Below are positions 29,420 through 39,647 of a stretch of DNA of 64,000 nt, one piece after another (within the stretch, counting starts at the first letter, position 1; each line of letters opens with the position of its first letter). Origin of the DNA: Oscillatoriales cyanobacterium (GTDB lineage: Bacteria; Cyanobacteriota; Cyanobacteriia; Cyanobacteriales; Microcoleaceae); contig RDYN01000020.1 in assembly GCA_004293365.1 (NCBI GenBank), positions 1-64,000 on the forward strand, given 5' to 3'. Under the pieces are notes generated by a model. That model saw only the letters and a list, made by a program, of their open reading frames with translations, was not told the DNA's origin and made no database searches. The translations under genes and the position numbers were made by a program.

Positions 29420-30298
29420 ATGAAAAATCTCGAACAATTAAGCGAAATTGCCCAGGCCGCCGCTTGGGGTGCCGCAGATATTTTACAATCTTATTATCGC
29501 CCTGATGCGAATACTCCGAACCTAGACATCAAAGAACAAAAAGACGGCCCGGTTACCGCAGCCGATGTCGCTGTCAATTCTTACATTCTCGATGAATTGC
29601 AGTCGGTTTTAGGGAATTCAGAATTTGGCTATCTCAGCGAAGAAACTTACAAGTCTTATTTAGAAAGTTGCGGCAAAGTTCCTTTACCTCAATCTTGGGT
29701 TTGGATTATTGATCCTTTGGATGGGACGCGCGATTTTATTGACAAGACTGGTGAATTTGCCGTTCATATTGCTTTGGCCTTCGAGGGAAAACCCGTATTA
29801 GCAGTGGTGGCTTGGCCGGAAAAGCAAAAGATTTATTATGCCATCCGGGATGCGGGCGCTTTTGTGGAAAGTCGCGGGGATTCTGCGGTGAAATTGCAGG
29901 TTTCTGCGCGCAGTATAGTGGGAGATTTATCTATAGTAACCAGTCGCAGTCACCGGGACGATCGCCTAAATCGACTATTGCACAAATTTCCCTGCCAAAA
30001 TCAACTGGCTGTGGGTAGCATCGGCTGCAAGATTGCGACGATTGTCGAACAAAAAGCTGATGTTTATATTGCGCTTTCGGGGAAGTCTGCGCCGAAGGAT
30101 TGGGATTTGGCTGCCCCGGAATTGATTTTGACGGAGGCGGGCGGCAGATTTACTCGTTTTGATGGTTCTGCTTTGCAATATAACCGGGGAGATGTCAGTC
30201 AGTGGGGGGGTTTATTGGCGAGTAACGGTTGCTGTCACGATGATTTGTGCGGGAATGCTGAGGGGATTTTGGCGGAGATAGATTCCGGTTTGTGGTAA
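29420..30298 (+). CDS. cysQ: 3'(2'),5'-bisphosphate nucleotidase / inositol-monophosphatase family
   Basis: The roughly 292-residue product has the two metal-site motifs of the family: IIDPLDGTRDFI (about residue 100) and WDLAAPELILTEAGG (about residue 230), plus GYLSEET earlier. CysQ removes the 3'-phosphate of PAP from sulfate assimilation; closely related enzymes act on inositol phosphates or FBP, so the exact substrate is inferred. I start at MKNLEQLSE, as in most relatives; an ATG 36 bp upstream would add 12 residues. A hairpin repeat follows the stop. Confidence 0.82.
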   Translation: MKNLEQLSEIAQAAAWGAADILQSYYRPDANTPNLDIKEQKDGPVTAADVAVNSYILDELQSVLGNSEFGYLSEETYKSYLESCGKVPLPQSWVWIIDPLDGTRDFIDKTGEFAVHIALAFEGKPVLAVVAWPEKQKIYYAIRDAGAFVESRGDSAVKLQVSARSIVGDLSIVTSRSHRDDRLNRLLHKFPCQNQLAVGSIGCKIATIVEQKADVYIALSGKSAPKDWDLAAPELILTEAGGRFTRFDGSALQYNRGDVSQWGGLLASNGCCHDDLCGNAEGILAEIDSGLW

Positions 30299-30304
30299 TC
30301 ACGT

Positions 30305-30367
30305 TGGTTGGTAGTGAGGATTTCATTCCTCGGAATGAATGCGGACTGAAGTCCTCACTACGAACCT
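30305..30367. repeat. short hairpin repeat after cysQ
   Basis: GGTTGGTAGTGAGGAT on the left and CCTCACTACGAACC on the right flank variable short palindromes. It begins 6 bp after the cysQ stop. Confidence 0.75.
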
Positions 30368-30730
30368 GTTTTTTCATTGCACATCACATTATTAACCTAG
30401 AACAAGTATTAATTAATACATTTAAATGCCCGTAATATCACACTTACGTTTCAAAAATATTTGTGGTAAGCGCAATGTGCCTTCATCGCAGTCATTGTAC
30501 TTAAGTATTTTCTAGCTCTTTATCGGTACTTTAAATTAACCACCTCTTTTTAAAGAAAACTTTATATAGCTTATGTAAGAAAACTGTTATTGTAGCTACA
30601 ACAGATGAGAAATAACCGAATTTTTACGCAGAACTGCTGTGTCTGTGTAAATCAAAATTGATAGAGAGTTTCTGACGCAAGTCACGAAATAGGGGAATTG
30701 TTGTCTTTTTTACCCCAAAGTAGGTGTAGT
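30368..30730. other. AT-rich leader of the giant secreted-protein gene
   Basis: About 360 bp of AT-rich DNA without reading frames, presumably holding the promoter and 5' untranslated region of the DUF4347 gene. No clear promoter match could be assigned. Confidence 0.45.
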
Positions 30731-33700
30731 ATGTCAAATTTAAATTTTCCAGTTTCAGTAAGAGCGATCGCCTTTATCGACAGTCAAGTACCAGATTATC
30801 AAAGTTTGGTGGCTGGGGTAACACCCGGTACGGAAGTTGTGGTGTTAAATGGGAACGAGGATGCGATCGCACAAATTACTCAAATCTTAGCTCTTCGCAC
30901 GAATATTGAGAGCATCCACATCATTTCTCACGGCACTCCCGGAAGCTTGAAACTGGGAAAAACCCGATTGTCTGTCGATAACCTAGAAACTTATTCCCAG
31001 CAATTGCAGGAATGGCAGAATGCTTTGTCTCTGAGCGCAGAAATTCTAATTTATGGTTGTAATGTGGCATCGGGGCCTCGCGATTGCCCGCAAGTCCAAC
31101 CGGGGTTGAAACCCCCGTCTCATAGCGAAAGTCGGTTTCAACCGACTGGGAATAATTCATTTATTCAGTCATCTTTAGATGACTTGTGCTATGAGACGGG
31201 GAATTTATTCCCCGGCGGTATCGGGGAACAAACGAGAGATTTAGATGTAGATTTAGAAATAGATGGTTTCGCCTTCATCCAGCGCATCGCCCAACTCACA
31301 AATACCAATGTTGCAGCTTCCAAAAACCTCACCGGAAGCGCTCAAAAAGGGGGGGACTGGGAATTAGAAACAACAACTGGGCAAATTAAAACATCGTTAG
31401 CTTTTTCAGCAGAAATTTTAGCAAATTATGAAGGAATTCTCTCTTCATTCAGCGCTGCCACTAATTTTCCAATGGCATCTGATGCCTTCGTTCCCTCAGT
31501 AGACTACAACGGCGATGGCATTTTTGACTTAGTTGTAGGCGGCGTAATTTACTTAGCCAATGGCACCGGCAGTTTTAGACTTCCTATTAGTAATGGAAGT
31601 GCCATGAGTGCTCTGGGCAACTTTGATAGCGGTAGCATTTTTGACTTAGCAACAGTCAGCGGTGCCAGTGGCGCTAATGCTGTTGGAATTCGCTTGGGTA
31701 ACGGTAATGATGGTTTCAATGCGCCCAATACCTTTGGGGCAGGATTTCAGGCTATTGGAGTTGCTATTGGTAACTTTAACACCGATACCTTCCCTGACTT
31801 AGCGGTAACAAACTTTAACTCTGGCAGTCCCACTGGCAACGTTTCTATTCTTTTGGGAAATGGCACCGGCGGCTTTACCGGCTCTACTAATATTAACCTT
31901 GGAGTATCTGGTGCTGCTGGCGTTGTTGTCGGGAGATTTAATGCTGATAACTTTGACGATTTAGCCATAGCTAATAGTATTTCCAACAACGTTTCTATTT
32001 TATTGGGGAACAGCACTGGCGGTTTTAGTGCCGCTACCAATTTCGGTACGGGGCAAAATCCCAATACTATTATCGCAGCAGACTTTAACGGAGATGGCAG
32101 CGTTGACTTAGCGACAGCCAATAATGGTTCTAATAACATTTCAATTTTGTTAGGAAATGGTACTGGAGGTTTTGCTGCTGCTACCAACTTTAACGTCGGC
32201 ACCAAGCCCAACGGACTTGCAACAGCCGACTTTAACAGTGACGGCAGCCTTGATGTAGCAGTATCTAACTATGACTCTAATAACGTATCAATTTTGACTG
32301 GAAATGGCGCGGGAGGCTTTAACCCAGCAATTAACTTTGCTTTGGTAGGGACAAATGCCGGCCGAATCTCAGTCAACGATTTTAACAATGACTCTTTGCC
32401 AGATTTGGGAGTAATGATAACGAATGGTGCTTCTAGCGAAGTATCAATGCTCCTCAATACACCCAGTAAGGTAAGTTTTGTCGGCGCCAAAAATAGTGGT
32501 AGTTACAATGTCAATGAAGGCACTACCGACACAGTAGTTAATGTCCCCGTTACTATCAGCAACAGCAGTTCTTTCGGCGATGTAGTTGTACCAATTGTCA
32601 TCGACCCCAGCAGCACAGCTACTCTAGGTGCTGATTACACTCTTTCAACTACATCGCTGACTTTTCCTGCCGGAACTACTACTCTCACTCAGAATGTTGC
32701 AGTCACCATCAAAGCTGACAATATCGTTGACAGCAACGAACAAATTGTTCTAAACTTTGGCAAAATAACAGGTGGCACTGCCGTTACTGGTGCCAGCAGT
32801 CAAGCTAAAGTCTTTATTTTGGATCGGAATAGTTCTTATACTATTGCCTCCAATACTCCTAGTATTCTCGAAGGCAATTCTGGCAAGACTCCCGCCACAT
32901 TTACGATCGCTCGCAATGGCAGCACGGAACTTTTCAGTACGGTAGATTATAGTATGGCCGGAACTGCGACTAACGGCAGCGACTACAACAATATTGGTGG
33001 CACTTCTGGCGCAACGACTGCTACTGGCAAAATTACTTTTGCAGCGGGCGAAACATCCAAAACTATTACTTTGGATGTGTTGGGTGACGGATTGGTTGAA
33101 CCGGACGAAACAGTTACGGTTACTCTATCAAATCCTGTTTCACCGGGTGGCGCGCCGACAATTCCGACGGCAACTGCTACCATGACGATCGCAAATGATG
33201 ACACTGCCGGCTTCACCGTTGCACCTACGAGCATCACTGCTACAGAAGGCGGCGCAAAGGGCAGTTACAAAGTCAAGCTAACTTCGGAACCTTCTGCACC
33301 AGTTAACATTAGCTTCAATACTGGCAATGCAATTAGCCCGATCGCCCAAATTACATTTGACAGCACTAACTGGAATGTTGAGAAGACTGTGACTGCTACT
33401 GCGATCGACGATACTGTAGCACAAGGAACGCACGCAGGCACGATCGCACACACAGCTAGCAGCACCGATGCGAGTTATAACGCCAAACCGATTCCCGATG
33501 TTACGGCATCAATTACAGATAACGATAGTCCGGGTGTGTCGATCGTGCAATCGGCAGGAAGTACAAATATTGCTGAAGGCGGTGCAACGGCTACCTACGG
33601 CGTGCTTCTGACTAGCGCACCTACTGCAAACGTTACGATTAATTTTGACGCGGGCAGTCAAATTAGTGCGATCGCACCTCTGACTTTCACGCCGAATAAT

Positions 33701-36700
33701 TGGAATGTTGTGCAAAATGTGACTGTGAGTGCGATCGAGGACAGCATAGCCGAAGGAACCCACAGCGGCACGATTACTCACAAATCGGTCAGCACCGATA
33801 CCAAGTATAACAACCTGACGATTTCTCCTGTAACTGCCACGATTGCTGACAACGATACGGCAGGCGTGACTATTTCACCGACGAGTACAACTGCTACGGA
33901 AGGTGGTGCTACAGGGAAGTACAGCGTTCAGTTAACATCCCAGCCCACGGCGCCTGTGACGATTAGTTTCGGTACAGGGGATCAAATAAGTGCGATCGCT
34001 GCTGTTACTTTTGACTCTACTAACTGGAATGTGGCGAAACCAGTCACAGTAACGGCTACAGACGATGCGGTTGTAGAAGGAAATCATACAGGGACTATTT
34101 CTCATACGGCCCAGAGTGCTGACACTAAGTATAACGGGATTGTCGGGATTCCGAATGTCGCGGTGGCGATTACAGATAACGATGTAGCGCCGACGCCGAC
34201 ACCGCAGCCACCTACACCGACGCCTGTCGAGCCGCAGCCACCGACACCAACGCCTGTCGAGCCGCAGCCGCCGACACCAATACCTGTCGAGCCACAGCCG
34301 CCGACACCAATACCTGTCGAGCCACAGCCGCCGACACCGACACCTGTTACGCCGACGCCGCCAACACCAACGCCTAGCGTCGATCCGCAGCCGCCGACAC
34401 CAACGCCTAGCGTCGATCCGCAGCCGCCGACACCAACGCCTAGCGTCGATCCGCAGCCACCGACACCAACACCACCGACACCAACGCCAACTCCGACGCC
34501 GATATCTCGGATATTTGACGACTCTGGGAAACGTAGCGATCGACCCTTATCGATTAATCTGCCGCTAGGTAATGGAAATGTCGATCGAATTCAAAGTGCT
34601 CCCCCCACGGTAAGTTTTTCCCAAGCTACTTACAAAGTCAATGAAAGTCGCACAGGAGTCGTTCAGGCAGAAATTACTCTCACTCGGACTGGGGATGATC
34701 TAAACAAAATTTCCAAGGTGTACATAGAACCTACTACTGGTTCAGCGACTTTGGGAACAGATTGGAACTTTTCCCCCAATTTCTCTCGTGAAATCACCTT
34801 TAACCCAGACGAAGATACTAAAACTTTCAAAATTGACATATTATCGGATAGTCAAGCTGAGAGAACAGAAAAAATTGAGTTTCGGATCACCGATCGGGGT
34901 AATGCCAATATTGGCACTCAAGGCTCTACCACCTTGCAAATTTTGGATGCTGACTCACTTTTCACGGACACGAACGCTCCGATATCTGCTTTGGATTCAG
35001 GTATTTTGGGAGACTACAACAATGACGGAAAACTGGATATTCTTGGTGGCTCTGTAATTCAAACCAACAATTACGGCCCGATCACCACAGTTCCCCGAAT
35101 CTACGACAACATCGGTCAAGGCTTTAGCGAAGCTAATCGAAGAGACTTACCAGGCCAGGTTCCAACCTGGGGAGATTACAACAATGATGGGTGGCTGGAT
35201 GCTGCACTGCTTGGGCAGAATGGTGGCGATTCCAGCCAACAGATCTATAGTGGTGGGAGTTCTGGCTTTACCTTTGAGACAAGTTTACCTGGGAATCCCC
35301 CATACCCATATAGATCTTGGTCAAGTTGGGGAGATTACAACAATGACGGGCGTCCCGATCTGTTGCTCAGTAAGGCAAATAACGGAGGTTATGGGTTCAG
35401 AGACTTGAACACCACGCTCTACCGGAACACGGGCGCAAGCGGTCAAAACCGCTTTGAAGACAGCAAAGCACGTCTCAAGACACAAGATCCCAACTTTGTA
35501 GGTGCCGGACAGCTATTTTCTGATGACACAATAGCTGGCGCTACCAAATCGGGGGTTTGGGCAGATTACGATAACGATGGCAAACTCGATATCCTAGTCC
35601 AGGTAAAGGACTCCAAAGACATTAATTCAAGGTACATTGCCAAACTTTACCGGAATTTGGGCGATGGCGTTTTTGAAGACACTGGTGTAAATTTGCCTGG
35701 TTCTAGTGGTGACGCTGGTGATATGGCATGGGGAGACTACAACAACGACGGTCAACTGGATATTTTGCTCGCAGGTCGCGATAGTTCTTTGCAGTCGTCC
35801 TTCACCAAAGTCTACCGCAACAAAACCCGTGAAAATAAAAATAAGTCTGCCAGCTTTGAAGACATCGGCGCACAGATACCTTATTTAGGTCGCCCTGCTT
35901 GGGGAGATTACGACAATGACGGGCTTCTGGATATCCTAGGCACTGGTGTCGATCGACAAAATGGCGAAAATTCAGCAACAATCGTCGCCAAAGTCTATCA
36001 AAACAAAGGTAATTTTTCTAACCTAAACAGCTTTACTGGCCCAAACAGCTTTATCGACAGTGGCCTACTAATCGACAGTGGCGAAAGTCGCACGCAGGAA
36101 CTGATTAATCGTAGCTATTCCCAGGCTGTTTGGGGAGACTACGACAAGGATGACAAATTAGATATCCTATTCACAGGCAATGCACCAAACAATGATGTCT
36201 ATCAAGGACTGAACAAAAACGACTTCTTTACCAAAGTCTTCCGCAACAACTCTAAAGCGAACACTCCCCCCACAGCACCCACAGGGCTATCAGATTTACC
36301 TTCTGGCCGAAATGTGACTCTTAAGTGGAACAAAGCAACTGACGCTCAAACTCGTCCTGATGGTTTAAGCTACAACCTGCGAGTTGGGACGACACCAGGG
36401 GGTCAAGATATTCTTTCCCCGATGTCTCTAGCCAATGGAACTCGGCAAGTTGTAGGGCTAGGAAATGTCAGTCAAAACACCCAGTGGCAACTCAAAGACT
36501 TGTCTCCAGATAAGACATATTACTGGAGTGTACAGGCGATCGACACTGCTTGGGCTGGTTCAGAGTTTGCCACAGAAGAGAGTTTTACAGCCAGCAATCT
36601 TCCTCCAGAACAGAAGATTAATTTAGGCGGGAGGTACACTGAATTTAACAAAGCCATCAAAGATGTATACACTGACCCCGATGGCGACTTGATTTCCTAT

Positions 36701-38398
36701 CGGTTAACTCTAACTGATGGCAGTCCTTTAGAACTTAGTAATAACTCAAACATCAATTGGCTCGGACTTCAATTTTACTCCCCGACAAACGAGATCCGGT
36801 TCATCGGAACTCCCCCAAGCGGTGCGCCATCTTTTCAGGCAAAGTTAATAGCTACAGACTCTTACGGTGCCAGTAGCGAACAGACTTTCAAGGTAACAAC
36901 AAAAGAGGGGCGCTGGGTAATCGACGGCTACATCTCTGGTGCAACTGTCTTCCTAGACGCCAACAAAAACGGCATCAAAGATACCAACGAACCATCCACC
37001 ACAACCGATTCAGGCGGTAAATTCAATCTCAACATCCCCTTCGAGACTTTCGATACCAACAAAAACGGAGAAATCGACCCATCAGAAGGCAATTTAGTCG
37101 CAATTGGAGGCACAGACACCGCCACCGGATTACCCCTAGAAACACCAGTCACCGCACCTCCCGATTCCAGTGTAGTCACCCTCTTAACCAGCTTAGTCGC
37201 CGACTTAATCGACAAGGGAATTGCACCAGAAGAAGCCCAATCTTTAGTCAAAGCCGCCCTTGGACTCCCGGCTGATGTTGACCTGACTAGCTTAGATCCG
37301 ATCTTGGCTACCAACAACAACCAGCCAGGGGGCGTCGCAACTTTAGCAGCAATGGTGAAAGTCCAAAACGTCATCACTCAAACAGTCGCTTTGATTGACG
37401 GTGCATCCAGTGCAGCCGATCGCGATCTTGTCAAAGCAGTTGTCAGTTCAATGGGCGATAAAATTCAAGGCGGTACAATCTTAAATCTCAGCAACGGGGC
37501 AGCCTTAGAACCAATAATTAAGCAATCCGCTGCTAAAATCCAGCAGATTGACCCCAGTTTCAACATTCAGAAAGTCACCCAAATTACCTCGCAATCCGCG
37601 ACAGTAATGGCAACAGCAAATCAGCGCATTGATGCCGCCGTCACCAACCCAACAGCAACATCAATTCCCCAAGCCGTTGCCCGCGTCCAACAAGTATCTT
37701 TGGGAACAACCACTCAAGACTTCAAAGCAGTCGGTGCCGGAAGCAAGCCAATTTCCCAGCTAGTTACTGACAATACTGGTGCTGCATTAGATAGCAAAAT
37801 TCAAGCAGTAACATTGCCTGCTGGGATTGCAACTCCTCTTGTCACCGGCGACGCCGATTTGGGCAGCAATTCCCCCAGTCAAATCAACGGCACTCAGGGC
37901 GACGACATCCTCACCGGCACCACCGGAAATGATGCAATCAACGGCTTCCGAGGCAATGATTCGCTCTCCGGCGGCCTTGGGGATGACACTCTTTACGGCG
38001 GCAAAGGTAGCGATACTTTGCTGGGCGCTAGCGGTGATGATATCTTATTTGGCGGCCGCGGTGCTGATATCTTGAACGGCGATGATGGTAATGACATCTT
38101 GTTTGGCGGCAAAGGAGATGATTTGCTGAATGGCGGTTTGGGAGATGATACTTTGACTGGAGGAAAGGGAGTTGATAAATTCCTAATTTCCACCAATTCC
38201 GGGACTGATACTATTACCGACTTTGAATTGGGTAAAGACTTCTTAGTATTGGGTAACGGGCTGACTTCTTCACAATTGATGATTAGTCAAGATAGCGGTA
38301 TAACATTAATCCGGTTTGCCCAAACAGGGGAGATTTTAGCTTCTATCAGTGGAGTTTCTCCTGGCAGTATTACCGCAGGGAGTTTTGGATTAATGTAA
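30731..38398 (+). CDS. giant DUF4347 / FG-GAP / Calx-beta / RTX surface or secreted protein
   Basis: The roughly 2555-residue product has: an N-terminal DUF4347 domain (about 15-240, including IHIISHGTPGSLKLG and LIYGCNVASG); FG-GAP/VCBS repeats (240-580); two Calx-beta domains (about 585-820); three repeats with TATEGGA and QISAI (820-1150); a Pro/Thr-rich linker of PQPPTPTPVE units (1155-1257); another Calx-beta domain; a second FG-GAP set with GDYNNDGKLDIL (1415-1840); fibronectin- and cadherin-like domains; an SdrB-like segment (ATVFLDANKNGIKDTNE); and RTX calcium-binding repeats near the C-terminus (GGKGDDLLNGGLGDD). This is the pattern of type I secreted cyanobacterial adhesins. I start at MSNLNFPVSV. 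A palindromic repeat lies in frame inside the DUF4347 domain (residues about 120-165). Confidence 0.85.
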   Translation: MSNLNFPVSVRAIAFIDSQVPDYQSLVAGVTPGTEVVVLNGNEDAIAQITQILALRTNIESIHIISHGTPGSLKLGKTRLSVDNLETYSQQLQEWQNALSLSAEILIYGCNVASGPRDCPQVQPGLKPPSHSESRFQPTGNNSFIQSSLDDLCYETGNLFPGGIGEQTRDLDVDLEIDGFAFIQRIAQLTNTNVAASKNLTGSAQKGGDWELETTTGQIKTSLAFSAEILANYEGILSSFSAATNFPMASDAFVPSVDYNGDGIFDLVVGGVIYLANGTGSFRLPISNGSAMSALGNFDSGSIFDLATVSGASGANAVGIRLGNGNDGFNAPNTFGAGFQAIGVAIGNFNTDTFPDLAVTNFNSGSPTGNVSILLGNGTGGFTGSTNINLGVSGAAGVVVGRFNADNFDDLAIANSISNNVSILLGNSTGGFSAATNFGTGQNPNTIIAADFNGDGSVDLATANNGSNNISILLGNGTGGFAAATNFNVGTKPNGLATADFNSDGSLDVAVSNYDSNNVSILTGNGAGGFNPAINFALVGTNAGRISVNDFNNDSLPDLGVMITNGASSEVSMLLNTPSKVSFVGAKNSGSYNVNEGTTDTVVNVPVTISNSSSFGDVVVPIVIDPSSTATLGADYTLSTTSLTFPAGTTTLTQNVAVTIKADNIVDSNEQIVLNFGKITGGTAVTGASSQAKVFILDRNSSYTIASNTPSILEGNSGKTPATFTIARNGSTELFSTVDYSMAGTATNGSDYNNIGGTSGATTATGKITFAAGETSKTITLDVLGDGLVEPDETVTVTLSNPVSPGGAPTIPTATATMTIANDDTAGFTVAPTSITATEGGAKGSYKVKLTSEPSAPVNISFNTGNAISPIAQITFDSTNWNVEKTVTATAIDDTVAQGTHAGTIAHTASSTDASYNAKPIPDVTASITDNDSPGVSIVQSAGSTNIAEGGATATYGVLLTSAPTANVTINFDAGSQISAIAPLTFTPNNWNVVQNVTVSAIEDSIAEGTHSGTITHKSVSTDTKYNNLTISPVTATIADNDTAGVTISPTSTTATEGGATGKYSVQLTSQPTAPVTISFGTGDQISAIAAVTFDSTNWNVAKPVTVTATDDAVVEGNHTGTISHTAQSADTKYNGIVGIPNVAVAITDNDVAPTPTPQPPTPTPVEPQPPTPTPVEPQPPTPIPVEPQPPTPIPVEPQPPTPTPVTPTPPTPTPSVDPQPPTPTPSVDPQPPTPTPSVDPQPPTPTPPTPTPTPTPISRIFDDSGKRSDRPLSINLPLGNGNVDRIQSAPPTVSFSQATYKVNESRTGVVQAEITLTRTGDDLNKISKVYIEPTTGSATLGTDWNFSPNFSREITFNPDEDTKTFKIDILSDSQAERTEKIEFRITDRGNANIGTQGSTTLQILDADSLFTDTNAPISALDSGILGDYNNDGKLDILGGSVIQTNNYGPITTVPRIYDNIGQGFSEANRRDLPGQVPTWGDYNNDGWLDAALLGQNGGDSSQQIYSGGSSGFTFETSLPGNPPYPYRSWSSWGDYNNDGRPDLLLSKANNGGYGFRDLNTTLYRNTGASGQNRFEDSKARLKTQDPNFVGAGQLFSDDTIAGATKSGVWADYDNDGKLDILVQVKDSKDINSRYIAKLYRNLGDGVFEDTGVNLPGSSGDAGDMAWGDYNNDGQLDILLAGRDSSLQSSFTKVYRNKTRENKNKSASFEDIGAQIPYLGRPAWGDYDNDGLLDILGTGVDRQNGENSATIVAKVYQNKGNFSNLNSFTGPNSFIDSGLLIDSGESRTQELINRSYSQAVWGDYDKDDKLDILFTGNAPNNDVYQGLNKNDFFTKVFRNNSKANTPPTAPTGLSDLPSGRNVTLKWNKATDAQTRPDGLSYNLRVGTTPGGQDILSPMSLANGTRQVVGLGNVSQNTQWQLKDLSPDKTYYWSVQAIDTAWAGSEFATEESFTASNLPPEQKINLGGRYTEFNKAIKDVYTDPDGDLISYRLTLTDGSPLELSNNSNINWLGLQFYSPTNEIRFIGTPPSGAPSFQAKLIATDSYGASSEQTFKVTTKEGRWVIDGYISGATVFLDANKNGIKDTNEPSTTTDSGGKFNLNIPFETFDTNKNGEIDPSEGNLVAIGGTDTATGLPLETPVTAPPDSSVVTLLTSLVADLIDKGIAPEEAQSLVKAALGLPADVDLTSLDPILATNNNQPGGVATLAAMVKVQNVITQTVALIDGASSAADRDLVKAVVSSMGDKIQGGTILNLSNGAALEPIIKQSAAKIQQIDPSFNIQKVTQITSQSATVMATANQRIDAAVTNPTATSIPQAVARVQQVSLGTTTQDFKAVGAGSKPISQLVTDNTGAALDSKIQAVTLPAGIATPLVTGDADLGSNSPSQINGTQGDDILTGTTGNDAINGFRGNDSLSGGLGDDTLYGGKGSDTLLGASGDDILFGGRGADILNGDDGNDILFGGKGDDLLNGGLGDDTLTGGKGVDKFLISTNSGTDTITDFELGKDFLVLGNGLTSSQLMISQDSGITLIRFAQTGEILASISGVSPGSITAGSFGLM
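31087..31225. repeat. four-hairpin composite element inserted in frame in the DUF4347 gene (copy D)
   Basis: The stems are CCGGGGTTGAAACCCCCG, GTCGGTTTCAACCGAC, GTCATCTTTAGATGAC and GGGGAATTTATTCCCC, with the boxes TCATAGCGAAA and TTGTGCTATGA. ATCGGGG occurs on both sides (31069-31075 and 31220-31226). The frame is kept through the element, which encodes a Pro/Ser-rich stretch containing KPPSHSESRFQPTGNN between GCNVASG and FAFIQRIAQL, a junction that is continuous in other DUF4347 proteins. Confidence 0.85.
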
Positions 38399-38477
38399 AG
38401 AAAACCCGGCGAAGGTCATTCGCGTCGATAAAGACAAAACAAGCCGGACGCAGGTTGAAGAATAGGCGGTTAAAATT

Positions 38478-38655
38478 GCGTTTTTTTCGACCGTCGGCCC
38501 AGGCCGACATTGTTTGTATAGCCGCGGTTTCAACCGCCGTCCGATCTTCAGTCCGCGTCGGCGGACATTGTTTGTACAGCCGCGGTTTCAACCGCCGTCC
38601 GATCTTCAGTCCGCGTCGGCGGACTTCGTTTGTATAGGATCGGTTTCAACCGCCG
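38478..38655. repeat. 58-bp tandem palindromic repeats
   Basis: CCGCGGTTTCAACCGCCG occurs at 38522 and 38580 and in variant form at 38638, a 58-bp period. Each unit also contains CAGTCCGCGTCGGCGGAC. It follows the RTX gene and may serve as a 3' structure. Confidence 0.8.
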
Positions 38656-38754
38656 AGGGCCCATCGCAAAATCAGGGGCTAGATCCCCCCTAACCCCCCT
38701 TAAAAAAGCAGGGTGGTTTTATTGTCGGAAAAGAAATCTGAAACTACTTAATCA

Positions 38755-38985
38755 AGGTACGTAGTTGGGCTTGAGCCTCCTTTAAACCTGTACATAATAC
38801 CAATTTTCAAAATTCTTACTACCAAGCAAATGTTGAGCTTGTTTGATCGAATATTGTGGCTGGTGCGTCGCTATGAGATTTTCTGTCTTTTTTGGGGGAT
38901 AGTTGATGGATCCGCACCCTACGAATAATGTTGCATTTATTTGGCTTTCTTGGTATAAAGGAGGCTCAAGCTCAACTACGTACCT
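38755..38985. mobile_element. MITE-like element with 29-bp terminal inverted repeats
   Basis: Bases 38755-38783 and 38957-38985 are inverted repeats with 28 of 29 bases matching (outer end AGGTACGTAGTTGGGCTTGA). The 173-bp interior has no significant reading frame. A related single end occurs at 49782-49808. I see no clear target-site duplication. Region 38399-39119 is otherwise noncoding. Confidence 0.68.
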
Positions 38986-39119
38986 ATTTTTCTCCTGACA
39001 ATAAAACAGCCCTGGCTACTCCCCAACAATCAGGGGGATGCGAGGGGGAGATCCGGGCAATAAACAGCGCTAACCCAAGCGTATTTAATTATCTAGCGCA
39101 TTCCGCACCTTACCGCGTT

Positions 39120-39482
39120 TCAGCTACCGCGATAGGTGCTGTACGACCAAGGCGAAACTAACAGCGGTACGTGATAGTGCGAGCTTGGATCGGCGATGCC
39201 GAATTGAATTGGAACGCTGTTTAAAAAAGGCGGATCTGGCAAATTTTCACCAGATTGGGCGAAGTATTCGCCAACTGCAAAGACTAATTCATAAACTCCC
39301 GGTTTGAGATCGTTTTCTGATAGTAACGGAGTAGCGGTGCGGCCGTCAGCATTAGTTGTTACAGTTTTTAGCAGGATTCTTGCGCCGGAGTTGGGGTCAA
39401 TTGATTGCAGGGCGATCGACATATTTGCCGCCGGAAAGCCGCGGGCTGTGTCGAGAACGTGAGTAGTAAGTTTGCCTGACAT
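39120..39482 (-). CDS. uraH: 5-hydroxyisourate hydrolase
   Basis: The 120-residue product has the transthyretin-related HIU hydrolase signatures: [15 protein letters not shown] at the N-terminus with the catalytic histidine, DGRTATPLL in the middle, [19 protein letters not shown] at the end. The C-terminal YRGS tetrapeptide is diagnostic of HIU hydrolase as opposed to transthyretin. It converts 5-hydroxyisourate to OHCU, the substrate of UraD (272-778). The start giving [10 protein letters not shown] is chosen; a longer frame adds 38 residues unlike the family. It lies downstream of hpxO on the same strand, probably in one transcript. Confidence 0.93.
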   Translation of the reverse strand: MSGKLTTHVLDTARGFPAANMSIALQSIDPNSGARILLKTVTTNADGRTATPLLSENDLKPGVYELVFAVGEYFAQSGENLPDPPFLNSVPIQFGIADPSSHYHVPLLVSPWSYSTYRGS

Positions 39483-39647
39483 TATTGTAAGGTTAAATGC
39501 TGATTTTTGATTGATTTTTGTGCGAGATTGTGCTAGGAAACTTGAATTGCGTAAATCACTGGAGCGATCGACCGCAGATGCAAGGCAGATAAACACAGAG
39601 GGACGCAGATAATTTTAAGAATTGAGAGCAAATGAATGCAATTCAAC

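Noticed and set aside
34195-34500. Second candidate array with 30-33 bp direct repeats
   Set aside because: These encode the Pro/Thr-rich linker of the giant secreted protein in frame; no spacers are present.
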